Source: an uncultured Desulfovibrio sp. (GTDB lineage: Bacteria; Desulfobacterota; Desulfovibrionia; Desulfovibrionales; Desulfovibrionaceae). From it: a stretch of DNA of 64,000 bases. The stretch's first letter is position 1, and each line of letters opens with the position of its first letter. A program made the translations under genes and the position numbers. The DNA is taken from positions 124,001 to 188,000 of the forward strand of contig CAJXYU010000003.1 in assembly GCA_913063155.1 (NCBI GenBank), read 5' to 3'. Shown piece by piece: positions 17,398-26,530 of this stretch. The notes below the pieces were generated by a model that saw only the letters and a list, made by a program, of their open reading frames with translations, was not told where the DNA came from and made no database searches.

Positions 17398-18789
17398 ATG
17401 GACAGGAAACACCCAACACCCGCCCCGTTCCAACAAGCCCTGCGCATAGCCGTTATCTACATGGTAGTGGGTTGTTTATGGATTATTCTGTCCGACAAGG
17501 CAGTTGAAATTCTTTTCCCAACTCCGGAGTTGGCTTCCGTGGCCCAGACCTTCAAAGGCTGGTTCTACGTTCTTGTCACGGGAGGACTCGTGTTCCATCT
17601 CGTATACAGACTGCTACGCCATGAATACAAAGCCCGACTTGCCCTTACCGAGAGCAGGCAGCTCCTGAGCCAGGCCCTTGAAGCCGGCCGCCTGTTTCCC
17701 TGGACACTCCATCTCGACGGATACAGGGTGAGCTTTCCCCCATCCCTCTTGGTAGAGCTGGGATACGGCGGCGAGGAGACCTCCTCGATTGAGCGGGATT
17801 GGAAACGTCTGGTCCACGCGAACGACCTGCCACAATTCCTGGCGCGCATCAACGCTCACCTTCAGGGCAAGAGCGAATACTGCAATGTGCAATTCCGTTT
17901 CAAAACCAAAGACGGTCATTATGTCTGGATGCAGGCGCATGGGCAGGTCATTGAGGCCGATGCTTACGGCAATGCCGTTCGGATGGCGGGAACCCTGCAC
18001 GACATAACGTTATTGAAACTCCATGAAAAGGATATGCTTCGGGCGAGGAATATGGCGGAAGACGCCCACCATGCCAAAACCGCGTTCATTGCCGACATAA
18101 GCCGTGAAATCAGGGCTCCGCTCAATGAGGTGGTAGACAAGCTGCTGCTCATGGATCAGGCCGGGCTGAACACAGAACAACGGAGATACATAACCGAAGC
18201 CATTAAGATGGGAACAGAACTGGTCGGTATGCTCAACGAAGTGATCTTATACTCAAAACTGGCATCCGGCACTACAGATTGGAATACCGAAAAAATTATT
18301 GTGGCCGATCTGCTCCAAGATGTTGAGTCCGTCATGGCCGCCAAGTGTAGAAGCAAGGGCACGACCCTGACGTTCGCCATAACTCAGGACACCCCGGCCG
18401 TTTTCCGTGGCGACTACGAAAAGATAAGACTGACGCTGATCAAATTGATCGAGCACGCCCATAGGAGAACGGAAAACGGGAGTATCCTCCTGACGGTTTC
18501 CCACCCCTCGCCCAACCAGATCAATACCCGCTCAATCCTTCTCTTCACGGTGGAGGATACGGGTAAGCCCATTCCGGACTCAAGCCTGAGAGTGCTTTCC
18601 ACGCCCTTTTCGGCCGCAGATCAAGGGCAAGTGGGGCAAATGTTCCGCATGGACCTCGGATTGCGCATACTGCAACGGCTGGTCAGACTGCTGAACGGCG
18701 CCCTTTGCGTCTCAAGCACGAAGGTCTCGGGAACCATGTTCCTTCTCACGGTTCCCGTCATCATGCTGCATAAGGAAACAAAGGACTAG
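17398..18789 (+). CDS. Membrane PAS / histidine-kinase-like protein lacking the phospho-acceptor histidine
   Basis: This 463-residue protein has two N-terminal membrane helices (about 15-33 and 52-70), a PAS domain (about 95-205, ending in MAGTLHDITLLK) and an HWE/HisKA-like dimerisation helix followed by a degraded ATPase region. Where hybrid kinases read SHEIRTPLN, this reads SREIRAPLN: the phosphorylated His is Arg236 (CGT at 18103-18105). The N-box lacks its Asn (IKLIEHAHRRTEN), and the G2 glycines are partly lost (DLGLRILQRLV), although VEDTGKPIP is kept. It probably cannot autophosphorylate and may act as a sensor or scaffold. Start ATG 17398 follows GGGAAAG. Its TAG overlaps the stop of the convergent lipoprotein gene in one CTAG. 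Confidence 0.82.
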   Translation: MDRKHPTPAPFQQALRIAVIYMVVGCLWIILSDKAVEILFPTPELASVAQTFKGWFYVLVTGGLVFHLVYRLLRHEYKARLALTESRQLLSQALEAGRLFPWTLHLDGYRVSFPPSLLVELGYGGEETSSIERDWKRLVHANDLPQFLARINAHLQGKSEYCNVQFRFKTKDGHYVWMQAHGQVIEADAYGNAVRMAGTLHDITLLKLHEKDMLRARNMAEDAHHAKTAFIADISREIRAPLNEVVDKLLLMDQAGLNTEQRRYITEAIKMGTELVGMLNEVILYSKLASGTTDWNTEKIIVADLLQDVESVMAAKCRSKGTTLTFAITQDTPAVFRGDYEKIRLTLIKLIEHAHRRTENGSILLTVSHPSPNQINTRSILLFTVEDTGKPIPDSSLRVLSTPFSAADQGQVGQMFRMDLGLRILQRLVRLLNGALCVSSTKVSGTMFLLTVPVIMLHKETKD

Positions 18790-19406
18790 ATCCCCGAGGC
18801 GACCTGCTCCCGCAGGTCGTTTTCCAATTGCATGAAGATATTCCGTACTCCTTCCCGCATGCCCCTGACAACGGCCGTCGGCGAATTGTCCGTAATGGGC
18901 GTTCGCTCGGCGTAGTTGCGGGAAAATACGATGTGATTGTCGGCTTTCCGCTCGTCGAGAAGAAAAAACTGCATCTCCACCACTGCGACCTTCCGGCCGT
19001 TGGAAAAGTCACCGTACAGCACGTTGACCACCCCTTCCAGGGTGTAGTCGGCATCGGCCAGGCTGGCCGGAGACACGGTGCCGGAAAAAACGTCGGAGGC
19101 ATCCATCCACCGGCCCAGATCATGAGACAACAGTTCCACCGGCGGCATGAAGAACAGGTTGTAGAAATCCGACTCCATACGCTCACCGCCAAGCTTGTAA
19201 ACCAGCTCGCGGCCGTCATAGAGCGGCGAGATCCGCATACGCCGGATCTTGAGCACCTTGCCGGAAAACGGCTTTCCCTCCACTCGTTCGCGTTTCACGT
19301 CCAGGGTGTAGTACCTCTTTTCCACGGCCTTGCGCGAAAGACCGCCACACCCGGCCAGCAAGGAAAAGGCGATGAGTCCCAAAAGAATATTCTGCACGGT
19401 TTTCAT
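18786..19406 (-). CDS. ABC-type transport auxiliary lipoprotein, PqiC-like
   Basis: This 206-residue outer-membrane-type lipoprotein has signal MKTVQNILLGLIAFSLLAGC with lipidated Cys20. The rest (KRYYTLDVKRERVEG, IRRMRISPLYDGRELVYKLG) matches the ABC_trans_aux/PqiC group, periplasmic partners of MCE proteins. It overlaps the end of the MlaD-like gene by 1 bp, so it is the last gene of the mlaEFD-lipoprotein operon. It probably links the MCE protein to the outer membrane. Confidence 0.85.
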   Translation of the reverse strand: MKTVQNILLGLIAFSLLAGCGGLSRKAVEKRYYTLDVKRERVEGKPFSGKVLKIRRMRISPLYDGRELVYKLGGERMESDFYNLFFMPPVELLSHDLGRWMDASDVFSGTVSPASLADADYTLEGVVNVLYGDFSNGRKVAVVEMQFFLLDERKADNHIVFSRNYAERTPITDNSPTAVVRGMREGVRNIFMQLENDLREQVASGI

Positions 19407-20542
19407 TATCTTTCTCCCGGTTCAACTTTTGCCGGCGGCGCACCGAAAATGACGCCTGACGGATAGCGCTTGGCATCCTCGGTCAATTCCTTGAGATTCT
19501 GAATCAAAAGCCGCGTGTCGCTCATGATGGCTTCAATGTTCACCTGTTGCCCGGCCACCAGGTTGTTGGTTCGCGCCAGCACAGCATGTAGCTTGCGCAC
19601 GGCGGCCCGCAGTTCCTCGGAAGCCTCGTTTACATTGGCGAAGGTCTTGCTCATGCCTTCCAGGTTCTTTTTCATTTCCGGACCGGCCACGGCCTGCTCG
19701 ATGGTGGTCGTGGTACGTTTCAGGCTGGACATGGCTTCCCGGGCATCTCCGAAGCTGGCCACCATGTTCTGTTCCGATCCCTCAAGGATACGGCGAAGGC
19801 TCGCGATGGCCCCGGACGCGTCGGGAATGACCTGTTCCATGGCCGGGTCCTTGAGCAGTTGGTTCACGCGCGCGAGCAATCTGTAGGTTTCCTTGAGGTT
19901 GGCCACCAGGCTTTTTCCGAGTTCCTTCATGTCCGTCCGCTTCATGAAGCTGCGGACGCCCTGGGTGATGGCCTTCACGTCCTCCACGATGATTTCGATG
20001 TCCTGCTTTTTGAGTCCGCTCAGAAAGTCTCCCACGCTGGCCACGGCCTGTTCCAGACGGCTCAGGGTGCTGGGGGCGGACGGCACGTAGATGTGCTGCG
20101 GCTGCCAAGTGATGGGCAGCGGAGGGTTGGTGGCCGGGTTCACATAGTCCAGATTCAGGTAAAGCTGGCCGGTGAGCCCTAGAGACGTGGGCTGGGCGCG
20201 CAAACCATTTTTGACATCCTCTTTAATGACTTCGGCCAGGGAATCCCTGTTCAAGGTCTTGAACTTGTTTGCGTCAAGCTCGCACTCCACATACACGTAG
20301 CGGTAGCTCTCATCATAGTAATGGGAGACAAAACTGATTTCCGAAACCGACCCCACCTGAACGCCCTTGAGCTTCACGGGAGAGCCCACCTCCAGGCCGT
20401 TGACCGTCTCGTTGATGTAAGTCTCCATCGTGTAGGTTTCCTTGAAATAGTCACCGGCCCCGAGAATCAGGACGACCAGCAGGAGCATGCCCGTGCCGAT
20501 GATCACGAAAATACCGAGCTTGAAATAATCTGACTGCCGCAT
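19406..20542 (-). CDS. mlaD: MlaD/MCE-domain periplasmic lipid-binding protein
   Basis: The 378-residue protein has one N-terminal membrane anchor (GIFVIIGTGMLLLVVLILG, about 10-28), then an MCE domain with the family-typical VNGLEVGSPVKLKGVQVGSV (about 47-66) and SLGLTGQLYLNLD. A long helical region (about 190-350) could form the periplasmic needle seen in larger MCE proteins. It forms the substrate channel for the MlaE/MlaF transporter. It begins 2 bp after mlaF, and the lipoprotein gene overlaps its end. The long C-terminal helix makes it larger than E. coli MlaD (183 residues). Confidence 0.9.
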   Translation of the reverse strand: MRQSDYFKLGIFVIIGTGMLLLVVLILGAGDYFKETYTMETYINETVNGLEVGSPVKLKGVQVGSVSEISFVSHYYDESYRYVYVECELDANKFKTLNRDSLAEVIKEDVKNGLRAQPTSLGLTGQLYLNLDYVNPATNPPLPITWQPQHIYVPSAPSTLSRLEQAVASVGDFLSGLKKQDIEIIVEDVKAITQGVRSFMKRTDMKELGKSLVANLKETYRLLARVNQLLKDPAMEQVIPDASGAIASLRRILEGSEQNMVASFGDAREAMSSLKRTTTTIEQAVAGPEMKKNLEGMSKTFANVNEASEELRAAVRKLHAVLARTNNLVAGQQVNIEAIMSDTRLLIQNLKELTEDAKRYPSGVIFGAPPAKVEPGER

Positions 20543-20544
20543 GA

Positions 20545-21357
20545 CTAGGGTTCCTTATGGGTCTCGGGGCATTCCATATCCGCGCCGAAACGGACCTCGG
20601 CCTGCCGATGAAAGAAATGTCTGACGAACTCGTTGTCCGAATGATCACGCAGTTCGCGCGGATCGCCTTCGGCAACGATCTTTTTCACTCGCTTGTCCAG
20701 CATGATGACCCGGTCGGCCACCGAGTATATGCTGGCCAGCTCATGGGAAACAATGACAAAGGTGATTCCCAGGCTCCTGGACAGGGTGCGGATCAACTCA
20801 TCCAGCTCGGCCGAGGTGATGGGGTCCAACCCGGCCGAGGGCTCATCCAGAAACAGGATACCGGGGTCCAGGGCCATGGCCCTGGCGATGGCCGCCCTTT
20901 TCTTCATTCCCCCGGAAAGCTGGGCGGGCATGTTGTAGACAAAGTCCTCCAGTCCGACCAGGGAAAGCTTGCTCTTGGCAATGATCTCCATGGCCTCGCG
21001 CGGCAGGTCAGTGAACTCCTCCAAGGGCAGCATGATGTTGGACATGAGCGACATGGACCCGAACAAGGCTCCCATCTGGTACATGACGCCGAAACGGCGC
21101 AGGATCTCGTCGCGCTTGCGCCCGTGGCTGGAAACGATGTCGTCCCCCTGGATGAGGATTTGCCCCTGCCGGGGCTCGTACAGGCCGATCATGTGCTTGA
21201 GCAGCGTACTCTTGCCGCAACCGGAGCCGCCGAGAATGACGAAAATCTCCCCTTTTTGCACATCAAAGGAGATGTCGTCGATGACCAGAAAATCGCCGTA
21301 GGCGCAGGTCAGATTGCGTACCGTGATGGCAGGCTCGTTCATTTCATGCCTCGTCAT
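20545..21357 (-). CDS. mlaF: Lipid transport ABC ATPase MlaF
   Basis: This 270-residue cytoplasmic ATPase has Walker A LGGSGCGKST (about 42-51), signature LSGGMKKRAAIARA, Walker B ILFLDEPSAGLDP and switch His in VIVSHELAS. The GGMKKR signature and YQMGALFGSMS are typical of MlaF/Ttg2A. The start ATG overlaps the mlaE stop (ATGA), so the two are translationally coupled. The C-terminal 25 residues (HFFHRQAEVRFGADME) may contact MlaE or MlaB-like partners. Confidence 0.93.
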   Translation of the reverse strand: MTRHEMNEPAITVRNLTCAYGDFLVIDDISFDVQKGEIFVILGGSGCGKSTLLKHMIGLYEPRQGQILIQGDDIVSSHGRKRDEILRRFGVMYQMGALFGSMSLMSNIMLPLEEFTDLPREAMEIIAKSKLSLVGLEDFVYNMPAQLSGGMKKRAAIARAMALDPGILFLDEPSAGLDPITSAELDELIRTLSRSLGITFVIVSHELASIYSVADRVIMLDKRVKKIVAEGDPRELRDHSDNEFVRHFFHRQAEVRFGADMECPETHKEP

Positions 21358-22511
21358 ATCCCCAGGTAGTAAAAAGCCAGCGCGAACACACCGTCAGCAA
21401 CGGCGATGGCGATGATTCCGCTGACCACGGCGCTGGTGGTGGAAACGCCCACAGCGCTGGCTCCGGTCTTGGTTTCCAGCCCCCGCAGGCAGCCCACCCC
21501 GGCCACCAGCAAGCTGAACACGCAAGCCTTGAACAGGCCGCCCGCAAAATCAAGGTATCCCAGGAGCCGGAACACCCGCGAGGTGAAAGTCACCAGTGGA
21601 TAATCCATGGACAACATGACCAGCGCCCCGCCTACCAGGCTGGCAAAGTTGAAAAACATGGTCATGAGCGGCACGGCGATAAGCGAGGCCAGAACCTTGG
21701 GAGCCACCAGGAAACGCATGGGCGAAAGTCCCATGGTCACCAACGCGTCCACTTCCTCGTTGACCTTCATGGTTCCTATCTCGGCCGCAAAGGCCGACCC
21801 CGATCGCGCGGCCAGGAGGATTGAGGTCACCAGCGGCCCCATTTCCCGGAACATGACAAGGCCGAGCATGTTCGGCACGAAGATCTCGGCCCCGAAACGC
21901 TGCAAACTCACCGCGGATTGAAACGACATGATCAACCCCATGAGAAAACCGATGAGCATGATGATGGACAGGCTGTCCACGCCCACACTGACCACCGAGA
22001 GCCAGACGTCTTTCCAGCGGACACATCTCGGGTGCTGGAGGCAGTAGCAGATGATGGCCACGGACTCGCCCACGAACGAAACCATGTGCTTGAACTGCTT
22101 GAAGGCGTCTTCCGCATAGTGGCCGACCCGTTCGGCCAGACCCATGCGGCGTTCCGCCTCCTTGCGGGTCCACCGGGGCGGCGTACACCCCCAGACCATG
22201 CCCAGGATCTGCCGAAGCTCCTCCTTGAGGTTGTCAATTTTGAAGCTACCGCCGCGTTCGTCCTCGACCGTCTCGCGCAACTTCAGCAACAGGGCCACGC
22301 CCGCGCCGTCCAGATATTCCAGGTCGGTGCAGTCCACGCCGACCTCACCCAAACGGCTGCCGCGCACTGCGGCCAAAGCGTCGTCCCAGACCGCAGCCGT
22401 GGAGACGGCATCGAGCCTGCCGCCCAGGGACAGGACAAGCCTGCCTTCTTTGTCGGAAGTCTTCATGTGCGCCCCGGACGCATGCTGGAGAGTGTGCTTT
22501 CCGGCTTTCAT
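21354..22511 (-). CDS. mlaE: MlaE permease with fused N-terminal STAS (MlaB-like) domain
   Basis: Residues 16-100 form a STAS domain (RLVLSLGGRLDAVSTAAVWD, DCTDLEYLDGAGVALLLKL) like MlaB, which in E. coli is a separate protein that binds MlaF. Residues 130-385 are the MlaE permease, with VGESVAIICYCLQHP, REMGPLVTSILLAARSGSA and EEVDALVTMGLSPMRFLV. At 385 residues it equals MlaB plus MlaE. The start may be 22511 or, leaving the STAS domain intact, the in-frame ATG at 22466; neither has a strong ribosome binding site. It is the first gene of mlaE-mlaF-mlaD-lipoprotein. There is no MlaC or MlaA in the window. Confidence 0.92.
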   Translation of the reverse strand: MKAGKHTLQHASGAHMKTSDKEGRLVLSLGGRLDAVSTAAVWDDALAAVRGSRLGEVGVDCTDLEYLDGAGVALLLKLRETVEDERGGSFKIDNLKEELRQILGMVWGCTPPRWTRKEAERRMGLAERVGHYAEDAFKQFKHMVSFVGESVAIICYCLQHPRCVRWKDVWLSVVSVGVDSLSIIMLIGFLMGLIMSFQSAVSLQRFGAEIFVPNMLGLVMFREMGPLVTSILLAARSGSAFAAEIGTMKVNEEVDALVTMGLSPMRFLVAPKVLASLIAVPLMTMFFNFASLVGGALVMLSMDYPLVTFTSRVFRLLGYLDFAGGLFKACVFSLLVAGVGCLRGLETKTGASAVGVSTTSAVVSGIIAIAVADGVFALAFYYLGI

Positions 22512-22632
22512 AGCTGTCCATCAACTACTAAAAAACGTTCGCATTTCATATGATATATTCACGCGTTGCAGGCAACGTAAAGAACATCTTTCCCAAAAAG
22601 ACGCAATGCTTCCCCAGACTTGACCATGGGTA

Positions 22633-22661
22633 TTGACTTTTTTATTCCAGAACAATATTCT
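22633..22661 (+). promoter_or_regulatory. Candidate sigma70 promoter of the Lrp gene
   Basis: TTGACT (22633-22638) and TATTCT (22656-22661) are 17 bp apart. The predicted start site, about 22668, falls 1-2 bp before the ATG at 22670, which would make the mRNA nearly leaderless. No Shine-Dalgarno sequence is visible. Confidence 0.5.
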
Positions 22662-22669
22662 TAATTATT

Positions 22670-23146
22670 ATGAGCGAAAGAACAATCGACGATCTCGACA
22701 GAAGAATCCTGAACATACTTCAGGAAAATGGACGAATTTCCAATGCGGACATTGCACGAAAAGTTGGCAAGGCGCCCTCTGCGGTGCTGGAACGCGTCCG
22801 CAAGCTGGAAAGGCGCGACTTCATCACCGGCTATGAAGCCGTTCTCAACCCCAAAAACGTCGGCCTGGGCCTGACCGCCTTCACCCTGGTCTTTGCGGAC
22901 GAACCGGCCGGGTCCTTCGAGACCGGCAACGAGCTGGCCAAAATCCGGGAGGTCCTCGAAGTGCACTACACCGCCGGCCAGGCCCCGTACCTGGTCAAGG
23001 TGCGCGTCAAGGACACCGAAGCCCTGCAGCGCACGCTGTCCAAATTCGGAGCCATCCCCACCGTCAGGGATACCAACTCCACCATCGTGCTGACAACCGT
23101 CAAGGAGACCCGCGGCATCCCCATCGATGCCGACGAAGATATTTAG
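22670..23146 (+). CDS. Lrp/AsnC-family transcriptional regulator
   Basis: The 158-residue protein has an N-terminal winged helix (DDLDRRILNILQENGRIS, NADIARKVGKAPSAVLERVR) and a C-terminal RAM ligand-binding domain (about 65-140, with VLEVHYTAGQAPYLVKV). It lies 54 bp upstream of putA in the same direction, so by analogy with PutR/BkdR-type regulators it probably senses proline or another amino acid and controls putA. The likely effector is inferred. Its start codon has no ribosome binding site. Confidence 0.92.
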   Translation: MSERTIDDLDRRILNILQENGRISNADIARKVGKAPSAVLERVRKLERRDFITGYEAVLNPKNVGLGLTAFTLVFADEPAGSFETGNELAKIREVLEVHYTAGQAPYLVKVRVKDTEALQRTLSKFGAIPTVRDTNSTIVLTTVKETRGIPIDADEDI

Positions 23147-23200
23147 CATACCGCCATACCCGTTGGAAACCAAGGAACAGAGAGTTTCAAAGGAGACCCC

Positions 23201-26200
23201 ATGAGCATCAGTACCAAGGATCTTGACCCGAAAATAATAGCATTGGGCAAGGAATTTTTCCAATCCATTTCCGGCGAAGCGCCGTCCATCTTCAACAAGG
23301 GCTGGTGGACCGGCAAAGTCATGGACTGGTCCATGAAAAACGAGGACTTCAAGGTCCAGATGTTTCGCTTCGTGGACGTGCTGCCCTACCTGAACACCTC
23401 GGAATCCCTCTCCCGCCACATCGAGGAATATTTCGCGGGCGAGGATTCCAACATCCCTGAAGTGCTCAAATGGGGCGCCACCAAGACCAAGATCGGCGGC
23501 GGCCTCGTGGCCAAGGTGCTCAACAGGACCATCCGTTCCAACATCGAAGGCATGGCCCGGCAGTTCATCATCGGCCAGGAAGGCAAGGAAGCGGTCAAGG
23601 GCATCAGGAAGCTGCGCAAGGACGGTTTCTCCTTCGTGCTCGATCTCCTGGGCGAAGCCACGGTTTCCGCGGAGGAATCCGCCGCCTACCAGGAGGGCTA
23701 CCTGGAGGTGCTGGACGCCATCCGGAAGGAATACAAGAAATGGAATGCCCTGGACGCCCCGGGCGACCTGGACTGGGGGCACTCGCCCAAGATCAACGTG
23801 GCGGTCAAGCCTTCGGCCTTCTATTCCCAATCCAAGGCTGTTGACCTGGAAGGAACCGTCGCCGGCATGATGGAACGCATTGAGCCGGTCTACCGCAAGG
23901 TCATGGAAATGGACGGCTTCATGTGTATCGACATGGAGCAACTCAAATACAAGGAAGCCACCATAGAACTCTACAAACGGCTACGCCTCAAATACCGTGA
24001 TTACGAGCATATGGGCATCGTGTTCCAGGCCTATCTCAGGGACACCGAAGAAGATGTGCGTCAGTTCCTGGACTGGGCCCGCGAAGAGAACGTCAAGGTT
24101 TCCATCCGTCTGGTCAAGGGCGCGTACTGGGATTACGAGACCGTGCTGGCCAAGCAGAACGACTGGCCCATACCGGTCTGGACCCACAAACCCGAATCCG
24201 ACATCTGCTACGAAAAAGTCGCCAGGATGATCCTGGAAAATCACGACATCTGCCACTTTGCCTGCGCCTCCCACAACATCCGTACCATCTCCGCGGTCAT
24301 GGAGATGGCCAGGGCACAGGGCGTACCCGAGGAAAAGTACGAGTTCCAAGTCCTCTACGGCATGGCCGAGCCCGTGCGCAAGGGGCTCAGAAACGTGGCC
24401 AAGCGCGTGCGCCTCTACTGCCCGTACGGCGAGCTCATTCCGGGCATGGCCTACCTGGTACGCAGACTGCTGGAAAACACGGCCAACGAATCATTCCTCA
24501 AGCAAACCTTCGCGGACGAGGCGGACATGGACCGGCTGCTGGAAAACCCGGAAATCACGCTGCAGCGCCAACTGGCCGAAAAGCCGTGCAAGAACGAAGG
24601 TCATCGTCCCAACATCAAGGCTCTCAAGGGCGAAATTCCGCCTTTCAACAACTACCCGCCCGTGGACTTCACCATCAAGGCCGAGCGGGACGCCTACCCG
24701 GCCGCCATCGCCGAATGGAGGACCAAGCTGGCCAAGCAGTATCCGCTGTATATCAACGGCAAGGAAGTAACCACGGACGACACCCTGAATTCCTATAACC
24801 CGGCCAACCCGAACGAGATCATCGGCACGGTCTGCCAGGCGGGCAAGCCCGAGATAGACGACGCCCTGGCCGGAGCCAAGGAAGCCTATCTCACCTGGCG
24901 CGACGAGTCCCCGGAGCAGCGCGCCCAGTACCTGCTGGATGCCGCCGAATGGTGCAGAAAGAACATTCACATGCTCTCGGGTCTGCAGACTCTCGAAGTG
25001 GGCAAGCAGTGGGACCAGGCCCAGGCCGACATCGGCGAGGCCATCGACTTCCTTGAATATTACGCTCGCGAAATGATCCGCCTGGGCGAGCACCGCCGCA
25101 TGGGCAACGCTCCGGGCGAAGACTCCCGCTATTTCTACCAGGGCAAGGGTATCGCGGCCGTCATCGCGCCGTGGAATTTCCCGTTCGCCATCTCCGTGGG
25201 CATGGTCTCCGCCGCCATCGTGGCGGGCTGCCCGGTCATCTACAAACCGTCCGGAGTTTCCTCCGTGGTCGGTTGGATGCTCACGGAAATGTTCCGGGCC
25301 GTGAACCTGCCCGACGGCGTGTTCAACTACACCCCTGGCCGGGGTTCGGTCATCGGTGACTACATTGTCGAGCACCCGGACGTCTCGGTCATCGCTTTCA
25401 CAGGTTCCATGGAAGTGGGTCTGCGCATCCAGCAGAAGGCCGCGGTGGTCCAGCCCGGCCAGGAACAGTGCAAAAAGGTCATCGCGGAAATGGGTGGCAA
25501 GAACGCCACCATCATCGACGACGACGCCGACCTGGACGAGGCCGTGCTCGGCGTGCTTTACGCGGCCTTCGGCTTCCAGGGCCAGAAATGCTCGGCCTGC
25601 TCGCGGGTCATCGTGCTGGATGCCGTCTACGACCGTTTCGTACACCGGCTGAAGGAAGCCGCCGGTTCCATCAAACTCGGCCCTGCCGAGGATCCTTCCA
25701 ACTACATGGGCCCGGTGGTGGACAAGGCCGCCGTGCAGAACGTGTTGCGCTACGTCAAGATCGCCGAGGAGGAAGGCAGCGTTCTCGTCAAGCGCGAGGC
25801 GGATGAGAAGTACAAGATCAACGAGGCCTGCTACGTGCCGTTGACCATAGTGGAAGGCATCACCCCCGAACACCGCATTGCTCAGGAAGAGGTTTTCGGC
25901 CCGGTGCTGGCGGTCATGCGCGCCAAGGACATGGACGAGGCCCTGGCATGGGCCAACTCCACCCGGTTCGCGCTCACCGGGGCCATCTACTCCCGCAGTC
26001 CGAACAACCTCAGGCGAGCCTACAGGGAGTTCCGCGTGGGCAACCTGTATCTGAACAAGCCGTCCGTGGGGGCGCTGGTGGAACGGCACTCCTTCGGTGG
26101 GTTCAAGATGTCCGGCGTTGGTTCCAAGTCCGGCGGTCCGGACTATCTGCTCCAGTTCATGGATCCGAGGTTGGTGTGCGAAAACACCATGCGGCGCGGG

Positions 26201-26239
26201 TTCACGCCCATCAGCGAGGATGATGATTGGATTGAATAA
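23201..26239 (+). CDS. putA: Bifunctional proline dehydrogenase / L-glutamate-gamma-semialdehyde dehydrogenase
   Basis: PutA oxidises proline to pyrroline-5-carboxylate (FAD, electrons to quinone) and then to glutamate (NAD). The 1012-residue protein has the proline dehydrogenase barrel at about 60-450 (FMCIDMEQLKYKEATIEL, VKGAYWDYE, YCPYGELIPGMAYLVRRLLEN is the end of the barrel) and the aldehyde dehydrogenase at about 500-990. Catalytic Cys797 is in QGQKCSACSR, and the general base Glu in AEMGGKNATI. It lacks the N-terminal ribbon-helix-helix of E. coli PutA, so it does not repress itself; the upstream Lrp-type gene is the likely regulator. The start follows AAAGGAGA. A strong terminator follows. 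Confidence 0.95.
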   Translation: MSISTKDLDPKIIALGKEFFQSISGEAPSIFNKGWWTGKVMDWSMKNEDFKVQMFRFVDVLPYLNTSESLSRHIEEYFAGEDSNIPEVLKWGATKTKIGGGLVAKVLNRTIRSNIEGMARQFIIGQEGKEAVKGIRKLRKDGFSFVLDLLGEATVSAEESAAYQEGYLEVLDAIRKEYKKWNALDAPGDLDWGHSPKINVAVKPSAFYSQSKAVDLEGTVAGMMERIEPVYRKVMEMDGFMCIDMEQLKYKEATIELYKRLRLKYRDYEHMGIVFQAYLRDTEEDVRQFLDWAREENVKVSIRLVKGAYWDYETVLAKQNDWPIPVWTHKPESDICYEKVARMILENHDICHFACASHNIRTISAVMEMARAQGVPEEKYEFQVLYGMAEPVRKGLRNVAKRVRLYCPYGELIPGMAYLVRRLLENTANESFLKQTFADEADMDRLLENPEITLQRQLAEKPCKNEGHRPNIKALKGEIPPFNNYPPVDFTIKAERDAYPAAIAEWRTKLAKQYPLYINGKEVTTDDTLNSYNPANPNEIIGTVCQAGKPEIDDALAGAKEAYLTWRDESPEQRAQYLLDAAEWCRKNIHMLSGLQTLEVGKQWDQAQADIGEAIDFLEYYAREMIRLGEHRRMGNAPGEDSRYFYQGKGIAAVIAPWNFPFAISVGMVSAAIVAGCPVIYKPSGVSSVVGWMLTEMFRAVNLPDGVFNYTPGRGSVIGDYIVEHPDVSVIAFTGSMEVGLRIQQKAAVVQPGQEQCKKVIAEMGGKNATIIDDDADLDEAVLGVLYAAFGFQGQKCSACSRVIVLDAVYDRFVHRLKEAAGSIKLGPAEDPSNYMGPVVDKAAVQNVLRYVKIAEEEGSVLVKREADEKYKINEACYVPLTIVEGITPEHRIAQEEVFGPVLAVMRAKDMDEALAWANSTRFALTGAIYSRSPNNLRRAYREFRVGNLYLNKPSVGALVERHSFGGFKMSGVGSKSGGPDYLLQFMDPRLVCENTMRRGFTPISEDDDWIE

Positions 26240-26277
26240 GGACTCAGTGATCTTCTCAGGTCATCACACTTTGAAAA

Positions 26278-26306
26278 GGGGCGGCGCCGAGGGCGCCGCC
26301 CCTTTG
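26278..26306 (+). terminator. Terminator after putA
   Basis: GGGGCGGCGCC (26278-26288) pairs perfectly with GGCGCCGCCCC (26292-26302) and is followed by TTT. The remaining gap to 26530 holds only a run of ten A (26456-26465) and no recognisable gene. On the minus strand that run is T10 after GGGGC and may help end the gene at 26531. Confidence 0.85.
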
Positions 26307-26530
26307 CCTTTGGAGTAGAAGTAACTATGTGCTGCCACAAGCGCAATTTTTGCTTACTTTTTCCTGCGCCAACGAAAGAACAGGTCGCCTTCAGGGCGAA
26401 ACCTGACGAGGGCTCACGTTCCCCCTGAATTGAAGCCTGCGCATCACGCACCCTCAAAAAAAAAAGCCCCTATCAAGAGACCGACCAGACAATCATCAAA
26501 CTCCATTCTCATCCAACCGGGAGCCATAGC

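Noticed and set aside
26456..26465. Run of ten A as a plus-strand signal or phase-variable tract
   Set aside because: It lies outside any coding frame. At most it acts as the T-run of a weak minus-strand terminator.
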